Below are positions 9,089-18,891 of a stretch of 64,000 nucleotides of DNA, in pieces. The notes beneath the pieces are model-generated. The model saw only the letters and a list, made by a program, of their open reading frames with translations, was not told the origin of the DNA and made no database searches. Origin of the DNA: Streptomyces sp. NBC_01497 (GTDB taxonomy: Bacteria > Actinomycetota > Actinomycetes > Streptomycetales > Streptomycetaceae); assembly GCF_036250695.1 (NCBI RefSeq), contig NZ_CP109427.1:124001-188000 (forward strand), in the 5' to 3' direction. Positions within the stretch are counted from its first letter, which is position 1. Each line of letters opens with the position of its first letter. The translations under genes were made by a program, and so were the position numbers.

Positions 9089-9925
9089 TCACGGGCGGAA
9101 CTCTCCTACGGCTTTGCCGAGGTCGCGTTCGAGCTCTCCGTCACTCTGCAGGCCCCGGTCAGCCAGGTGGTCGAGGCGCTCGCGGGTTTCGGGCAGGGCG
9201 ATCAGGCCCTGGAACAGGACGGCGTCGGAGCGGACATGCGCGGGTTCCGCCAGGGTGAGGTCGTTGATCGCGCGTTTGGCGGCCTTGACGCCCTGGGGTG
9301 GGAAGCCGGCGATGCGCTTGGCCAGGCTCTCGACGAAGCCGTCCAGTTCGGTGTCGGGCAGGGCGCGGTTGATCCAGCCATACCGTTCGGCGAGGTCGGC
9401 GTCGAAGTCGGCGGCTCCGGTGATGGCTTCGACGGCGCGGGTCCGGCCCAGCCTCCGGGTCAGGTGCTGGATCCCGCCCCCGCCGGGTAGGGCACCGGTA
9501 CCGGCCTCGAACTGGCCGAAGACCGCGTTATCCCGCGATGCGAAGATCATGTCGCAGGCGAGGGCGAGTTCGTTGCCGCCGCCGCGGGCGCGGCCCCGCA
9601 CTTTGGCGATGGTGATGACCGGGACCCGGGCCAGCTTGTGGAGAAACATGCCGAGGGAGGCGTCGCCGGGCCCCCCGGCCTTGGCTGCCTCGGCGGTGTA
9701 CTGCGGGACCGCCGCCAGGTCGACATGCGCCGAGAAGTAGTTGGGGGAGGCGCTGTCGATGATGACAACGCGCACGTCGCCGGGGTCGTTGGACAGGCCG
9801 TCGACGAGGGAGACCAGGTCACGGACCAGGTCGACACCGAGGAGGTTGAGGGGTCCGGCATCGAGAGTGGCGGACAGAACGCCGTCCTCGACTCGGGTTT
9901 GGATCGACGTGTAGTCAAAGGCCAT
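9089..9925 (-). CDS. Enoyl-CoA hydratase/isomerase family protein
   Basis: A 278-residue crotonase-fold protein. The oxyanion-hole segments are visible: HVDLAAV (about residues 67-73) and the stretch ARGGGNELALACDMIFAS, typical of the family. FGQFEAGTGALPGGGGIQHL covers the region that carries the second catalytic acid in hydratases. The start MAFDYTSI has GGAG about six bases upstream; an alternative in-frame ATG is 25 codons further up without support. Substrate unknown. It is convergent with the DJ-1 gene, with only 31 bases between them. Confidence 0.82.
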   Translation of the reverse strand: MAFDYTSIQTRVEDGVLSATLDAGPLNLLGVDLVRDLVSLVDGLSNDPGDVRVVIIDSASPNYFSAHVDLAAVPQYTAEAAKAGGPGDASLGMFLHKLARVPVITIAKVRGRARGGGNELALACDMIFASRDNAVFGQFEAGTGALPGGGGIQHLTRRLGRTRAVEAITGAADFDADLAERYGWINRALPDTELDGFVESLAKRIAGFPPQGVKAAKRAINDLTLAEPAHVRSDAVLFQGLIALPETRERLDHLADRGLQSDGELERDLGKAVGEFRP

Positions 9926-10039
9926 GACAACTCCAGCCGGTAGGAACGTGTGTGGAACATGCCTTGGGGCCACCTCACCAGGGGCATCTGGATGCGGCAC
10001 CAGGCCCGGTTCCAGGCGTGCTATTGGTTCGTCGTCGGT

Positions 10040-12323
10040 TCATTGAGAATCTGTCCGGGGGGCCGCGGGCAGTTCGGCCCAGACTGTTTTTCCCTGCGGG
10101 TGGAACCGGGTCCCCCATTGGTCCGTGAGGCTCGCCACGATGAACAGCCCGCGGCCGCTCTCGTCGACGGTGCGGGCGTGTTGGACGCGTGGAACGCTGG
10201 TCGCGCCGTCACTGACCTCGCAGGTCAGTCTCTGCCCGCGGATCAGACGCAGGCGCAGCGGCGCGGCGCCGTAGCGGATGGCGTTGCCGACGAGTTCGCT
10301 GACGACGAGTTCCATGGTGTAGGCCGTCTCCTCGTCCACCCGCCACCGGCTCAACTGTTCGAGAGTCGCCTTCCGGGCAATCGGTGCGGCCTCGGATGTC
10401 ACCGGCAGGGGGCAGTTCAACATGTCGTCCTGGGGCAGGGCTTTGGTCCGCGCGAGGAGCATCAGCGGTTCGCCGCCGCCGCGACCGGGACTGAACTCGG
10501 CGGCAAGGGCGTCGCACAGGTCCTGCAACGGCCGTGTGGCGGCGCTGTCGAGGAGCGGGCGCAAGGCACCGGACGGTGCCAGCGCCGCGTCGGCGAGGCC
10601 TGCTGTGGCCATGGCCAGGACGCTTCCTTCCGGAAGGTCGACGGTTGTCACGGGGAAAGGCTCCTTGCCCGGTCCCGCCAGCGGGGCCCCGGTGGGGCAG
10701 GCAGGTTGGCGGAGATGCCGTCGGGGAGGGCGGCCAGCGGCTCAGTGGTGCCGACGCAGGCGACCGTGAAGATCAGGTCGACCGGATCGTAGATCGCGAA
10801 TGTACAGGTGGCGGTCAGAGGTTCATGGTTCGGGAGGTCTGCGGGGGCGTACCCGGCGGCGAGGCGGGTCGCGACGTCGTTGAGGCGGGCCGGCAGCTCG
10901 TCGGGCTGCAGATCCATGGCGGCGAGGGTGTGGATGGCTGTGCGCAGGAGCCCCATGGTGATCGCCGTGGTGATGCCCTCCCCCGATACGTCTCCGACGA
11001 CGAGCGCAGTCCGTTCGCCGGGCAGAGCGATCGTGTCGAACCAGGCACCGCCGCCCTCGGGTTTGGCAGGTGCAGCCGGGTGATCTCCAGCGTGGGCTGC
11101 GTGACCGGTCCTTCGGGGAGCAGCCGGCGCTGGACGGACTGGGCAACGACCCACTCGCGCATGTAGCGGGTCACGTTGTCGATACAGAGGGCGGCGTGCG
11201 CGCACATCCCGCTGGCGACGGTGAGGTCGTCCTCCACGAAGGGGTCCTTGTGCCCGGCGCGGTAGAAGCTGACCACGCCCAGTGCCAGGCCGTGCAGGAC
11301 CAGTGGTGCCACGATCAGGGAGTGGGCACCGTATCGCCTGATGATTTCGGCGCGGGTCGGATCGGCATCCAGCCATGAAGTGTCGTCCTCGATCACGAGC
11401 AGGCGGGGCTGGAGATCGGTCAGCACGCCTGAGAAGGGGGTGCCGGGCGGCATCGGGCGCACCTCTCCTACCGGGTAGGCCGGTTCAGGGCCCTCGAAGG
11501 CCGCCCGCCGCAGAGGGACATCCTGGTGAACGGGCACAGGAGGCGGCTCCTGGCCGCGAACGATGTCCTCGATCACCTCGACGATGGCGGCACTCGCGAA
11601 GGCGGGCACCACCGCTCCCACCAGCTCCCGGCAGACAGCCCCCAGGTTCAGCCCATGCCCCACCCGGGCGCGGACCTCGTCCACGAGGGCCAGGCGGTTC
11701 TGTGCGTTCTCGCGCTCCGTGAGGTCGACCTCGGATGTCACCAGTCCGAGCACCTCACCCTCGGGTCCCTCCAGACGGAAGTAGGAGAGGGAGTGGGTGC
11801 GACGCCCGGGCTTGCCCGGTACCCTTACGCCCCGAACGAGCCGGTTAATCACCGGCTCCCCGTTCTCCAGGACCCCGCGCGCGACGGCGGTTTCCTCCTC
11901 CGCCCCCTCACGCTCGAACATCTCGGTGAAATGCCTGCCCACCGGCTGCTCCCCCATGCCGCGGTGAGCGCTACCTGGGCGGACCACACGCAGCTCGCCA
12001 TCGAGAACGTGCACCCCTTCCGGGGACGGCGTGAACAGGGCCCTCAAGATCGCCACGTCCCGTCCCGGGATGACGTCCCCCGCCGCAAGCACCTGCCACA
12101 CCACGGAAGTGCCCAGCAGCATCGGCTTGACCAATGCCGACACCGCCTCGGGAAACCCTTCCCGCCGCAGTTCGTCGTCGGCGGCGACCTCCGGTAAGGG
12201 CGCGGTCACCTGTTGCCCGACGGCCTCCTCGGCGGACCAACCGAGCAGCTCCTCCGCCGGACGCCCCCACTCGATCACCCAGCCGCCCTCGTCGATGAGT
12301 ACCAGCACATCACCACTGGGCAT
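10040..12323 (-). pseudogene. PAS-GAF-SpoIIE phosphatase-HATPase regulator with two frameshifts
   Basis: Read across three frames this is a typical Streptomyces multidomain regulator. Domain order is PAS (MPSGDVLVLIDEGGWVIEWG), a second PAS-like segment, GAF (ending near RAGHKDPFVEDDLTVASGMC), a PP2C/SpoIIE phosphatase (GGGAWFDTIALPG, VVGDVSGEGI) and a C-terminal RsbW-like ATPase (ELVVSELVGNAIRYG, DESGRGLFIVAS). One-base shifts occur near 11065, just before the phosphatase motif, and near 10690 in a G/C run. As written, no intact phosphatase is made. The start at 12323 has GGAGG nine bases upstream. Such proteins usually act on STAS/anti-sigma partners, and none is adjacent. The shifts may be real decay or sequencing error. 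Confidence 0.8.
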
Positions 12324-12681
12324 GCGCACGCACCTCCGCCCGCATCCCTGCCCGCCCCGCGCCGGCACCAGGCCTGCCCACCGGACATCCACACCTATCG
12401 GCGCAGCTAGGCCTTGTCCGGCCTCCGCCAGCGCCCTGCGCGTTGCTCCGCCCTTCACGAACCCTCATGCAAGCACAGCCATCCCCGCGCAGCCCGCCGC
12501 CGGCGATCGGGCCCCGGGACGTCTGTTGGACTGGAGTGGCGGCGAGCACTGGTCCCCCAATCCGCGGCCCTGCCGCTACTGCTCCCGCACCACGAACCTG
12601 CGCGACGACGACGGCCTGCCCACACACAAGACATGCGCGGAGAACCAGCACTCAGCGGACCGCGGCATCCCGCTGCGCTGA
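12322..12681 (+). CDS. Small cysteine-motif protein, Streptomyces type (start uncertain)
   Basis: The C-terminal 55 residues (LLDWSGGEHWSPNPRPCRYC, then TTNLRDDDGLPTHKTCAE) resemble a family of about 60-80-residue Streptomyces proteins with a CxxC...HxxC pattern suggestive of zinc binding. No ATG lies close to the conserved part. The coordinate given uses the first in-frame ATG, which overlaps the start of the divergent phosphatase gene, so the N-terminus is doubtful and the gene may be a fragment. Function unknown. Confidence 0.3.
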   Translation: MRTHLRPHPCPPRAGTRPAHRTSTPIGAARPCPASASALRVAPPFTNPHASTAIPAQPAAGDRAPGRLLDWSGGEHWSPNPRPCRYCSRTTNLRDDDGLPTHKTCAENQHSADRGIPLR

Positions 12682-12723
12682 GCCCCGGGTATCCGGTGCG
12701 CCGGGGCTTGGCGTAGGGAGCGC

Positions 12724-12918
12724 CTACTGATTCAGCGATTCCTGTCTTGGCCACCAGACCCGCGATCCGGCAGGGGGCGCGGGGATCCGCGGATACAGGG
12801 CCCCGTAACGACCGGGGTGCCGGCGGCTGATGTTCAGGGCCTGGCGGGTCACCATGACGCGCTGCATGTCGTCGCCCCGTCGTTCGCGATCCACGACGAT
12901 GAATCCCCGCGCGATCAA
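12724..12918 (-). CDS. Hypothetical protein (64 aa, TTG start)
   Basis: The coding frame opens about 25 codons upstream (NDPFAYEPDDPYEGLI) without a clear start; TTG is the nearest start codon. The composition (VVDRERRGDDMQRVMVTRQA, then RRHPGRYGALYPRIP) is plausible for a real protein, but I do not recognise it. It may be the tail of a larger gene damaged upstream. Confidence 0.25.
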   Translation of the reverse strand: MIARGFIVVDRERRGDDMQRVMVTRQALNISRRHPGRYGALYPRIPAPPAGSRVWWPRQESLNQ

Positions 12919-13163
12919 CCCCTCGTAGGGATCATCCGGTTCGTACGCGAATGGATCGTTCCGCCGGTTGTGTCGCTGGATGACAGGTTAGGCCAAGTTG
13001 TCCGATGGACAGCGCGAGCGCTTGGTGCAGCTCGGCGTCCAGACGCCGGCGCAGGAGGCCGACGCCGCGGAGAGGTCGGCGCCGCGGGTGAGCGGGGCGC
13101 GGTACAACCGGTCCCGCCGGGCAGGCGGCGCGAGGCACGGTTCAGGCGCTGCGGGCGGTGCCC

Positions 13164-13808
13164 TCAGCGCCGCGGGGTGCGCGCGAGCCGACGGGGGATG
13201 TCCTCGGCCGCACCGGGCGGCCCGGGAACGAGCCGGCGCAGGGTGGTCAGTGCCTGACCGTTGTCGGTGTGGGACGGTGCCGTGGGCCCGGCCGCGTGCC
13301 AGCTGGCGTGCGCATTGTCGACGGCCAGCTGCACGTCCGGGTGGTAGGCGGGCAGCCCCGACAGCAGCAGCGCCCCGGCGTGGGTGAGCCAGAGGGCACA
13401 CGCCTGGCCCATCTCCCCTTCCATCCCGGCGAGGTGGGCACGGACCCCGATCCACCGAGCGCCCTCCAGCGAGGCGTCACGGCGGGCGGCGTCGGCTTCC
13501 AAGGCCGCAACGATCGCGTACGCCTCCACTCGATGCCCGGCCTCCCACGCGGCCACGATCGCGCGGTGCGCCTCGGCAGGGCCGGCCGCGGGCGGAGCCT
13601 CGGGGCCCGGCGGAAGCTCGGGCGCGGTGACGGGCACGGAAGCCGCCTCCGGACCGGTGCGGGGTCCGTCTTCGAGCCACGCGCCGGCGGTCGATCCGCC
13701 CTCGTGGGCCGCCTGCCAGTGCGTACCGCCTGCAGGGATTCGGCCTGGCAACGGCGCGAGCATACGATCCAGAGCCAGAGCTGCGACGGGGGCGGTCGAG
13801 GGGTGCAT
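13164..13808 (-). pseudogene. Streptomyces TPR-like hypothetical protein, probably frameshifted
   Basis: The helical, alanine-rich frame (HRAIVAAWEAGHRVEAYAIV, GVRAHLAGMEGEMGQACALW, AVDNAHASWHAAG) resembles a tetratricopeptide-like Streptomyces protein family of about 220-250 residues. The expected N-terminal part (EILHCLDEQDLADFSRTVL) lies in another frame at about 13890-14040, so the gene appears broken by an indel between 13808 and 13880. Function unknown. Confidence 0.4.
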
Positions 13809-13859
13809 GCCCGGTCCAACGGGTATTTGCGCGGCGGGAGTGCGGCGCGCACGCCGTGA

Positions 13860-14286
13860 TCACCCTGACGGGCCCACGCGAGTCGCCGCTTCCTGCGAGG
13901 GCGTGTGCGATCGTCGCGGACGCGTACGCAGCTCGCTGCGCGGACGTCCGCGAGTCAAGGACCGTTCGCGAGAAGTCGGCCAGGTCCTGCTCGTCCAGGC
14001 AGTGGAGGATCTCCTGCTGCGGCCGGCCCCAACCCCTGCCCACGGCTACCGCCGCGTTTCGAGGAGTCGAAGTCGACGGTGCATCACCGGTTCACCGTCT
14101 GGCCGACCGACGCGCGGAACCGGCCGAGGCAACGGCCGACCGGGTCGCAGTTCCGTTCCCAACCGCTAGCTGGAGACGGTGTGTAGAGCGGGCGAAGGCT
14201 TGTCGCGCTCGGTTTCAACGCGCGTAGAGCCGGGGAGTTTGCCGACGCTCCGCCTCCCCATCGGTTGTCACCCCACGGATAACTGC
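13860..14286. other. No intact gene; upstream part of the degenerate TPR-like gene
   Basis: The minus strand at about 13890-14040 encodes a fragment (EILHCLDEQDLADFSRTVLD) in a frame different from the 13164-13808 gene. The remaining bases up to the secreted nuclease gene show no further coding signal. Confidence 0.4.
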
Positions 14287-14916
14287 ATGCGCCGCGCCGT
14301 CCTGGCCTGCTCCAGCGCCGCCCTCATCCTGACCGGCTTCGCCGCTGTCCCCGCCTCCGCCGCCCCGCCCGCGCCGCCGCCCCTCGCGACGGCCCGCAGT
14401 GAACTCGCCGCCCTCACCCTGGCCACCCCCCGACTCCATGACCGGCTACAGCCGCGACGCCTTCGACGTGTGGGCCACCCAGCCCGACCACTGCACCACC
14501 CGCCAAGACGTGTTGGCCCGCGACGGGAAGAACATCGTCGAGGAGTCCGACGGCTGCCAGCCCTCCTCAGGGTCCTGGTACTCGGAGTACGACGACACCA
14601 CTGTCACCGTCGTCGCCCAGGCCACCATCGACCACATGGTCCCCCTCGCCAACGCCTGGCGCTCCGGCGCCGACAAATGGACTGCGGTGCAGCGCAAAGC
14701 CTTCGGCAACGACCTCACCGACCCCCAGCTCATCATCGCCTCCGAATCCTCCAATCCTCCAAGGGCGACTCCGGCCCCGACGTGTGGAAGCCGAAGAACA
14801 CTGCCATCTGGTGCACCTACGCCGAGGCCTACACCCGCGTGAAATCCGTCTTCAAACTCACCACCACCACGGCCGAAAAAACCGCCCTCACCTCCATGCT
14901 CAACACCTGCAGCTGA
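14287..14916 (+). pseudogene. Secreted HNH/GmrSD-type endonuclease with two compensating frameshifts
   Basis: The first frame gives a signal peptide (MRRAVLACSSAALILTGFAA, cleavage near ASAAP). After a C6 run near 14430 the coding moves to another frame with the nuclease core: SMTGYSRDAFDVW, then TIDHMVPLANAWRSGADKW (the IDHxVPL metal/active-site His motif) and FGNDLTDPQLIIASESSN. Near 14755 it returns to the original frame: SKGDSGPDVWKPK and AIWCTYAEAYTRVKSVF. The two shifts cancel, so a full-length open frame exists, but as written its middle third would be nonsense. Members are secreted nucleases of the DUF1524/HNH type. All key residues exist once the shifts are corrected. Confidence 0.75.
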
Positions 14917-14936
14917 CCCCCGACCCGCAGGCGGGG

Positions 14937-14955
14937 CCGGGGCACCACACCCCGG
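14937..14955. terminator. GC-rich hairpin after the nuclease gene
   Basis: CCGGGG and CCCCGG flank a seven-base loop 20 bases after the stop. There is no T-run, as is usual for actinobacterial terminators. Confidence 0.4.
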
Positions 14956-15282
14956 TCCCCGGCCGGCCCGAAGCCACCCAAGGCCAAAGCACCCACCTGG
15001 ACGGCAACCCGGCGGCTGCGGATGGGCACCTGCGCGCCGTCTGCCCACGAGCGGATACAGACGGCGCGACACGCTCCGTCACGCCGAAGTACACGCGGCC
15101 CTTCACCGAACCCGCGGACCTGGTGAAGGGCCGCGTGGCCGCGGCGTTCACTCACGCGCTGCCCTCCACCGAACCTCGGGAAGAGCTGATCTGCTGCGGG
15201 GCCGTGGACCCGCAACTGGAGTACTACGATTGCGGGTTCAAGCGCGTGCTGCGGCAGGCTCCGGCGTAGGAACGGATTTGGC
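14956..15282. other. Open frame of uncertain coding value
   Basis: A plus-strand frame ending at 15269 (FTEPADLVKGRVAAAFTHAL, then YYDCGFKRVLRQAPA) reads plausibly as protein but has no start codon with a ribosome-binding site and no known motif. It could be the tail of a lost gene. No other coding signal is seen. Confidence 0.3.
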
Positions 15283-16158
15283 ATGACATCACAGGACGGT
15301 CTGAGCGGGTCAGCATTCGAGTCCTGGCGGCCGCCACTGGACCTGCGAACGGACCGGCCGCACTCCGCCCGTGTCTACAACTTCCTGCTGGGTGGCAAGA
15401 CGAACTACCAGCCGGACCGGGATGCCGTCGCGCGGCTGCTGGAGGTCATGCCGATCGCGCGTCCGACCGCGGTGGAGAATCGGGCGTTCATGCACCGGGC
15501 CGCGCACTACGTGGCGGCCGAGGCGGGGATTCGGCAGTTCCTCGACGTTGGCACGGGCATCCCGACCGAGCCGAATCTCCACCGGGTGGTCCAGGACGTG
15601 GATCCGGCCGCCCGCGTCGTCTACGCCGACAACGATCCGATCGTGCTCGCCCACTCCCGCGCCCTGCACCAGGGCACCGCGGAGGGCCGCACCGCCTACG
15701 TGCACGGTGACCTGTGCCAGCCTGACGCCATCCTCGCCGAGGCACGCAGGACCTTGGACTTTGACGAACCCGTCGCCGTGATGCTGCTGACGGTCCTGCA
15801 CTGGCTGCCGGCCGACGCGGACCCGTACGACATCGTGCGGCGCCTGATGGGCGCCGTGCCGGCGGGGAGCGCGCTGGTCATCACGCATCTCACGCGCGAC
15901 TTCGACGCTCCGTCTGTCGGCGCGGCGGCTGAGGGGCTCAATCAGGAAGGCTCCAATGTCACCTCCCGCACGCGGGAGCAGGTCGCGGCGTTCTTCGACG
16001 GGCTCGACCTGGTGGAACCGGGGTTGGAGGTCATCGAACGGTGGCGCCCCTCTGCCCCGCTCGCTGACACGCCCGCGCTGTCCATCGCCTCCTCGACTGC
16101 GGCCGACGCGGCCGACGAGATCGTGCCGCTGTACGCGGGAGTCGCCCGCAAATCGTAG
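15283..16158 (+). CDS. SAM-dependent methyltransferase, DUF574 type
   Basis: A 291-residue protein with the signature of the actinobacterial DUF574 S-adenosyl methyltransferases: SARVYNFLLGGKTNYQPDRD near the N-terminus, NRAFMHRAAHYVAAEAGIRQ, the SAM-binding loop FLDVGTGIPTEPNLH and DNDPIVLAHSRAL. Streptomyces carry dozens of paralogues, usually beside XRE/DUF5753 regulators and DUF397 or DUF6879 proteins, as here. The methyl acceptor is unknown for nearly all of them. The ATG is supported by family alignment from memory. Confidence 0.88.
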   Translation: MTSQDGLSGSAFESWRPPLDLRTDRPHSARVYNFLLGGKTNYQPDRDAVARLLEVMPIARPTAVENRAFMHRAAHYVAAEAGIRQFLDVGTGIPTEPNLHRVVQDVDPAARVVYADNDPIVLAHSRALHQGTAEGRTAYVHGDLCQPDAILAEARRTLDFDEPVAVMLLTVLHWLPADADPYDIVRRLMGAVPAGSALVITHLTRDFDAPSVGAAAEGLNQEGSNVTSRTREQVAAFFDGLDLVEPGLEVIERWRPSAPLADTPALSIASSTAADAADEIVPLYAGVARKS

Positions 16159-16399
16159 TAGCGGGGCTCTGGCCGCCTCACGGAAGCAAGGTCCCCTCGG
16201 AGGGCGATGTATCCGCAGCTTGTCGAGTCCGAGCGTCAGTAGCCGGGGACGGGGAAGAGCGAGCTCCAGCCGGCCAGCCGTCCGGGCGTAGACCCACCTG
16301 ACCTCGTGCGTGTGACTGTGTATCTGAGAGCGGAAGTCGTTCACCGATCCGCGCGAGCTCGCGCAGCTGACCCTGGCGCGCGGCGAGGGCGCGGGGACG

Positions 16400-16964
16400 G
16401 TGCCGCGCGAGCTGCTGGCGAACTTCGGTCCGAAGGAGCCCGTGCACGTACCTCACCTCATCAGCTTCGACGAGTTCACCGGCATGTTTGCCAGTCTGCG
16501 GCACAGTGCCTGGCGGCTGGAGACCCGCCGGCGCTATGCCTCTGACGAGGCGGCCGCGACCTACACACAGTTCCTCGCTGAAGGCCGTGTCGACTGGGAC
16601 CTTGACGACCCCTGGTGTGTGGGGCGCCGCGAGCAGCGCGACCTGGGCAAGAGGTTCGAGCGTGTCAGGATCCTTGACACGCCGGCCACGGTCGGGCAGC
16701 GCTACCTCCTCGACAACGCCCGCCGCAACGCGGAGGTGGGCGAGGACATCCGTACCCTCACCCACGCCGAAGCCCAGCACCTGCGGCTTCCCGAGGAAGA
16801 CTTCTGGATCTTCGACTCCCGGGTTTGTCGCCCTGCTCCACTTCGACCAGGCCGACGAGATGACCAGCGTCGAACTGATCACCAACCCCGTCGAGGTCCT
16901 GCGCTACGCGCAGGACCGCGAGGCCGCCTGGCACCTCGCCGGCCCGTATTGGATCGCCGGGTAG
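16400..16964 (+). pseudogene. DUF6879 family protein with one frameshift
   Basis: The body (HLISFDEFTGMFASLRHSAW, RLETRRRYASDE, AGEDIR-like VGEDIRTLTHAEAQHLRLPE, EEDFWIFDSRV) is DUF6879. Near 16828 one base too many moves the remaining 45 residues (ALLHFDQADEMTSVELITNP through AAWHLAGPYWIAG) into another frame ending at 16964. GTG at 16400 is the likely start. These proteins are about 170-190 residues and are usually encoded next to an XRE/DUF5753 gene, which starts ten bases after this stop. The role of the pair is unknown. Confidence 0.7.
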
Positions 16965-16973
16965 CCTGCCCGC

Positions 16974-17807
16974 GTGAGCACGGTTTTTCAACAGGCCAGG
17001 GTGGCCCTCGGCGCGCGCCTTCGTGAACTGCGCACCGGGGTCACCGGCCGGGAGCTCGCGGCCCGGCTGGGCTGGCCGCAGTCCAAGGTCTCCAAGCTGG
17101 AGACGGGCCGGCAGACCGCAAACGCCGCGGACCTCACCGCGTGGGCCGAGGCCACTGGGCACGCGGAGGCGAGCGCCGAACTCCATGCCCGTCTCTCGGG
17201 CCTGGAGTCGCACACCCGCTCCTGGCGCCGTCAGCTGGCCGGCGGACACCGCCCCGTCCAGGACGCGCTCAGCGTCGAATACGAGCGCTCCACCACCCTG
17301 CGGGCGTGGGAGGGCGCCATGGTCGTCGGCATCCTCCAGACCCCCGACTACGCCCGCGCCATCTTCCGCGCGTACGCGGATCTCCAGCACTCCCCACGCG
17401 ACACGGAGGCTGCCGTCCGCGCCCGAATACAGCGCGAGGAGATCCTCTACCGACCCGGCCGCACCTTCCACATCGTCATGTGGGAAGCCGCCCTCCATGC
17501 CCGCGTGGCACCCGCGCCCGTGATGGCCGCTCAACTGGACCGGCTGGTGGGCGTGCTGGGCATGGACACCGTCCACCTGGGCATCGTGCCCTTCGCCTCC
17601 CCCGTGCGGATCCCGCCCGCCAACGCGTTCTGGCTCTACGACCAGCGCCTGGCCATCACCGAGGACTGGCACGCCGAACTGTGGCTCGACGACACCGACA
17701 GCGTCGCGACCTACCGGCGCGTGTGGGACCGCCTCGCCCAGGCCGCGGTGTACGGACCGGCCGCGCACCACCTCCTCGCCCGGGCCCGCACCGCACTGGA
17801 CACATAA
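16974..17807 (+). CDS. XRE family regulator with DUF5753 domain
   Basis: A 277-residue protein from GTG. Residues 8-65 form a Cro/C1 helix-turn-helix (LGARLRELRTGVTGRELAAR, GWPQSKVSKLETGRQ). The rest is DUF5753, starting around LSVEYERSTTLRAWEGAMVV and including LQTPDYARAIF and the conserved FWLYDQRLAITEDWHAEL region. Family members in Streptomyces are numerous, and studied ones affect development and antibiotic production together with small DUF397 partners; none was found next to it here. It forms an apparent unit with the preceding DUF6879 gene. Confidence 0.88.
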   Translation: MSTVFQQARVALGARLRELRTGVTGRELAARLGWPQSKVSKLETGRQTANAADLTAWAEATGHAEASAELHARLSGLESHTRSWRRQLAGGHRPVQDALSVEYERSTTLRAWEGAMVVGILQTPDYARAIFRAYADLQHSPRDTEAAVRARIQREEILYRPGRTFHIVMWEAALHARVAPAPVMAAQLDRLVGVLGMDTVHLGIVPFASPVRIPPANAFWLYDQRLAITEDWHAELWLDDTDSVATYRRVWDRLAQAAVYGPAAHHLLARARTALDT

Positions 17808-17893
17808 CCCACCCGGGTGACTGGCTGCACTGTCGGAGAATATTCGAGAATCACGCCCCTCCGGGCTACCGCAGCAGTCCTACCGTGCCTTTC

Positions 17894-18142
17894 ATGGACT
17901 TCGCGGACCCCGCCGGATCCGCCGAGCGCCTGTGCACCTGGCACCGCGGCCCCTCCACGACCACGCGACTGGTCCGCGTCGACGCGGCGACCACCAGCAG
18001 CCGCGGCGCCGGCGTCTACGCCTGCGTCGACTGCCGCACCCGAGACGGCCTCACCCCACTCGACACCCTCGCTCCCGCCCAGCTCTACAAGCAGCTGGAA
18101 GCAACGGCCATCAACTTCCTCGGCCGGGGTAGAAGCGCATGA
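17894..18142 (+). CDS. Small hypothetical protein (82 aa)
   Basis: The protein contains LCTWHRGPSTTTRLVRVDAA and VYACVDCRTRDGLTPLD, giving a C..H...CxxC arrangement compatible with a small zinc-binding fold. Its stop overlaps the next gene's ATG by four bases, so the two are probably translated together. I do not recognise the family. Confidence 0.55.
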   Translation: MDFADPAGSAERLCTWHRGPSTTTRLVRVDAATTSSRGAGVYACVDCRTRDGLTPLDTLAPAQLYKQLEATAINFLGRGRSA

Positions 18143-18480
18143 GCAACGCCGTGCCCGAGGTCGCGACCGTCGCGGACATTCATGCCAGCATCGAGCAGGC
18201 CCGTGAAGCCGGCTGCGGACAGAGCAGCCCCAGCGAGATGGCTGCCCTCGCCGACCGGCTCACCCGGCACATCCGCCAGATGACGCCCACAGCGCAGGCC
18301 GCCGTAGACGAGTTGTGGCACGGAGACACGCGCTGGTACTCGCTGCGGACCCGGCTCGACGGCATCGAGCACCAAGCCGCCCGCAGCCTCGGAGAGGGCG
18401 CACTGGCCGCACACGTAGAACTCGGCCTCCTCGCCGCCGACACCGCCTGGCTCCTAACCCGCTACGGCCCCACCGAGTAG
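18139..18480 (+). CDS. Hypothetical protein, DUF6415-like
   Basis: A 113-residue helical protein translationally coupled to the preceding 82-residue gene. The pattern EMAALADRLTRHIRQMTP, then WYSLRTRLDGIEHQA and LLAADTAWLLTRYGPTE resembles DUF6415 proteins, common in Streptomyces beside XRE regulators and integrated elements. Function unknown; the family name is from memory. Confidence 0.5.
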   Translation: MSNAVPEVATVADIHASIEQAREAGCGQSSPSEMAALADRLTRHIRQMTPTAQAAVDELWHGDTRWYSLRTRLDGIEHQAARSLGEGALAAHVELGLLAADTAWLLTRYGPTE

Positions 18481-18688
18481 ACCGACCGCTCTCGTGCGGC
18501 CAAGTGTCGGTAGTTGCGGGCGCGCCTCGGTGAACATCCGAGAGCGAGCAGTGGCGCGGAGCGCGCAGCGCATGCCCCGGAGGGAACACGAGAGGGTATA
18601 GGACGGCTCTCCACTCCGTGCCGCCAATGCTCTTTGTATGGAAGACATCACACTCTGTCGTGAGGTGGGCGAAGCCAGAGCCACACCG

Positions 18689-18880
18689 TCATCGGCTTAC
18701 TCGGTCTTCCTCGGTGACCGGGTCTCCGATCTGGCCGGGCCGGTACCAGGTCTGGCCGTTCCACCAGTAGCCGCCGGCCCGAAACAGATGATGAGACGTG
18801 CTGGGACGTGATCCTCTTGCAGAGAATCGCGTCCCGACCAGACCGGGGTCGGTTCACTCTGCCCATGTTGTGACTCTTGG
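18689..18880 (-). pseudogene. Fragment with [16 protein letters not shown] motif
   Basis: A minus-strand frame ending at 18689 encodes [20 protein letters not shown] and [12 protein letters not shown], resembling small Streptomyces proteins with a WW-NG-TWYRP signature. No start codon is present upstream, so it is a fragment. The rest of 18481-18891 shows no gene. Confidence 0.3.
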
Positions 18881-18891
18881 GTACCATTTGT

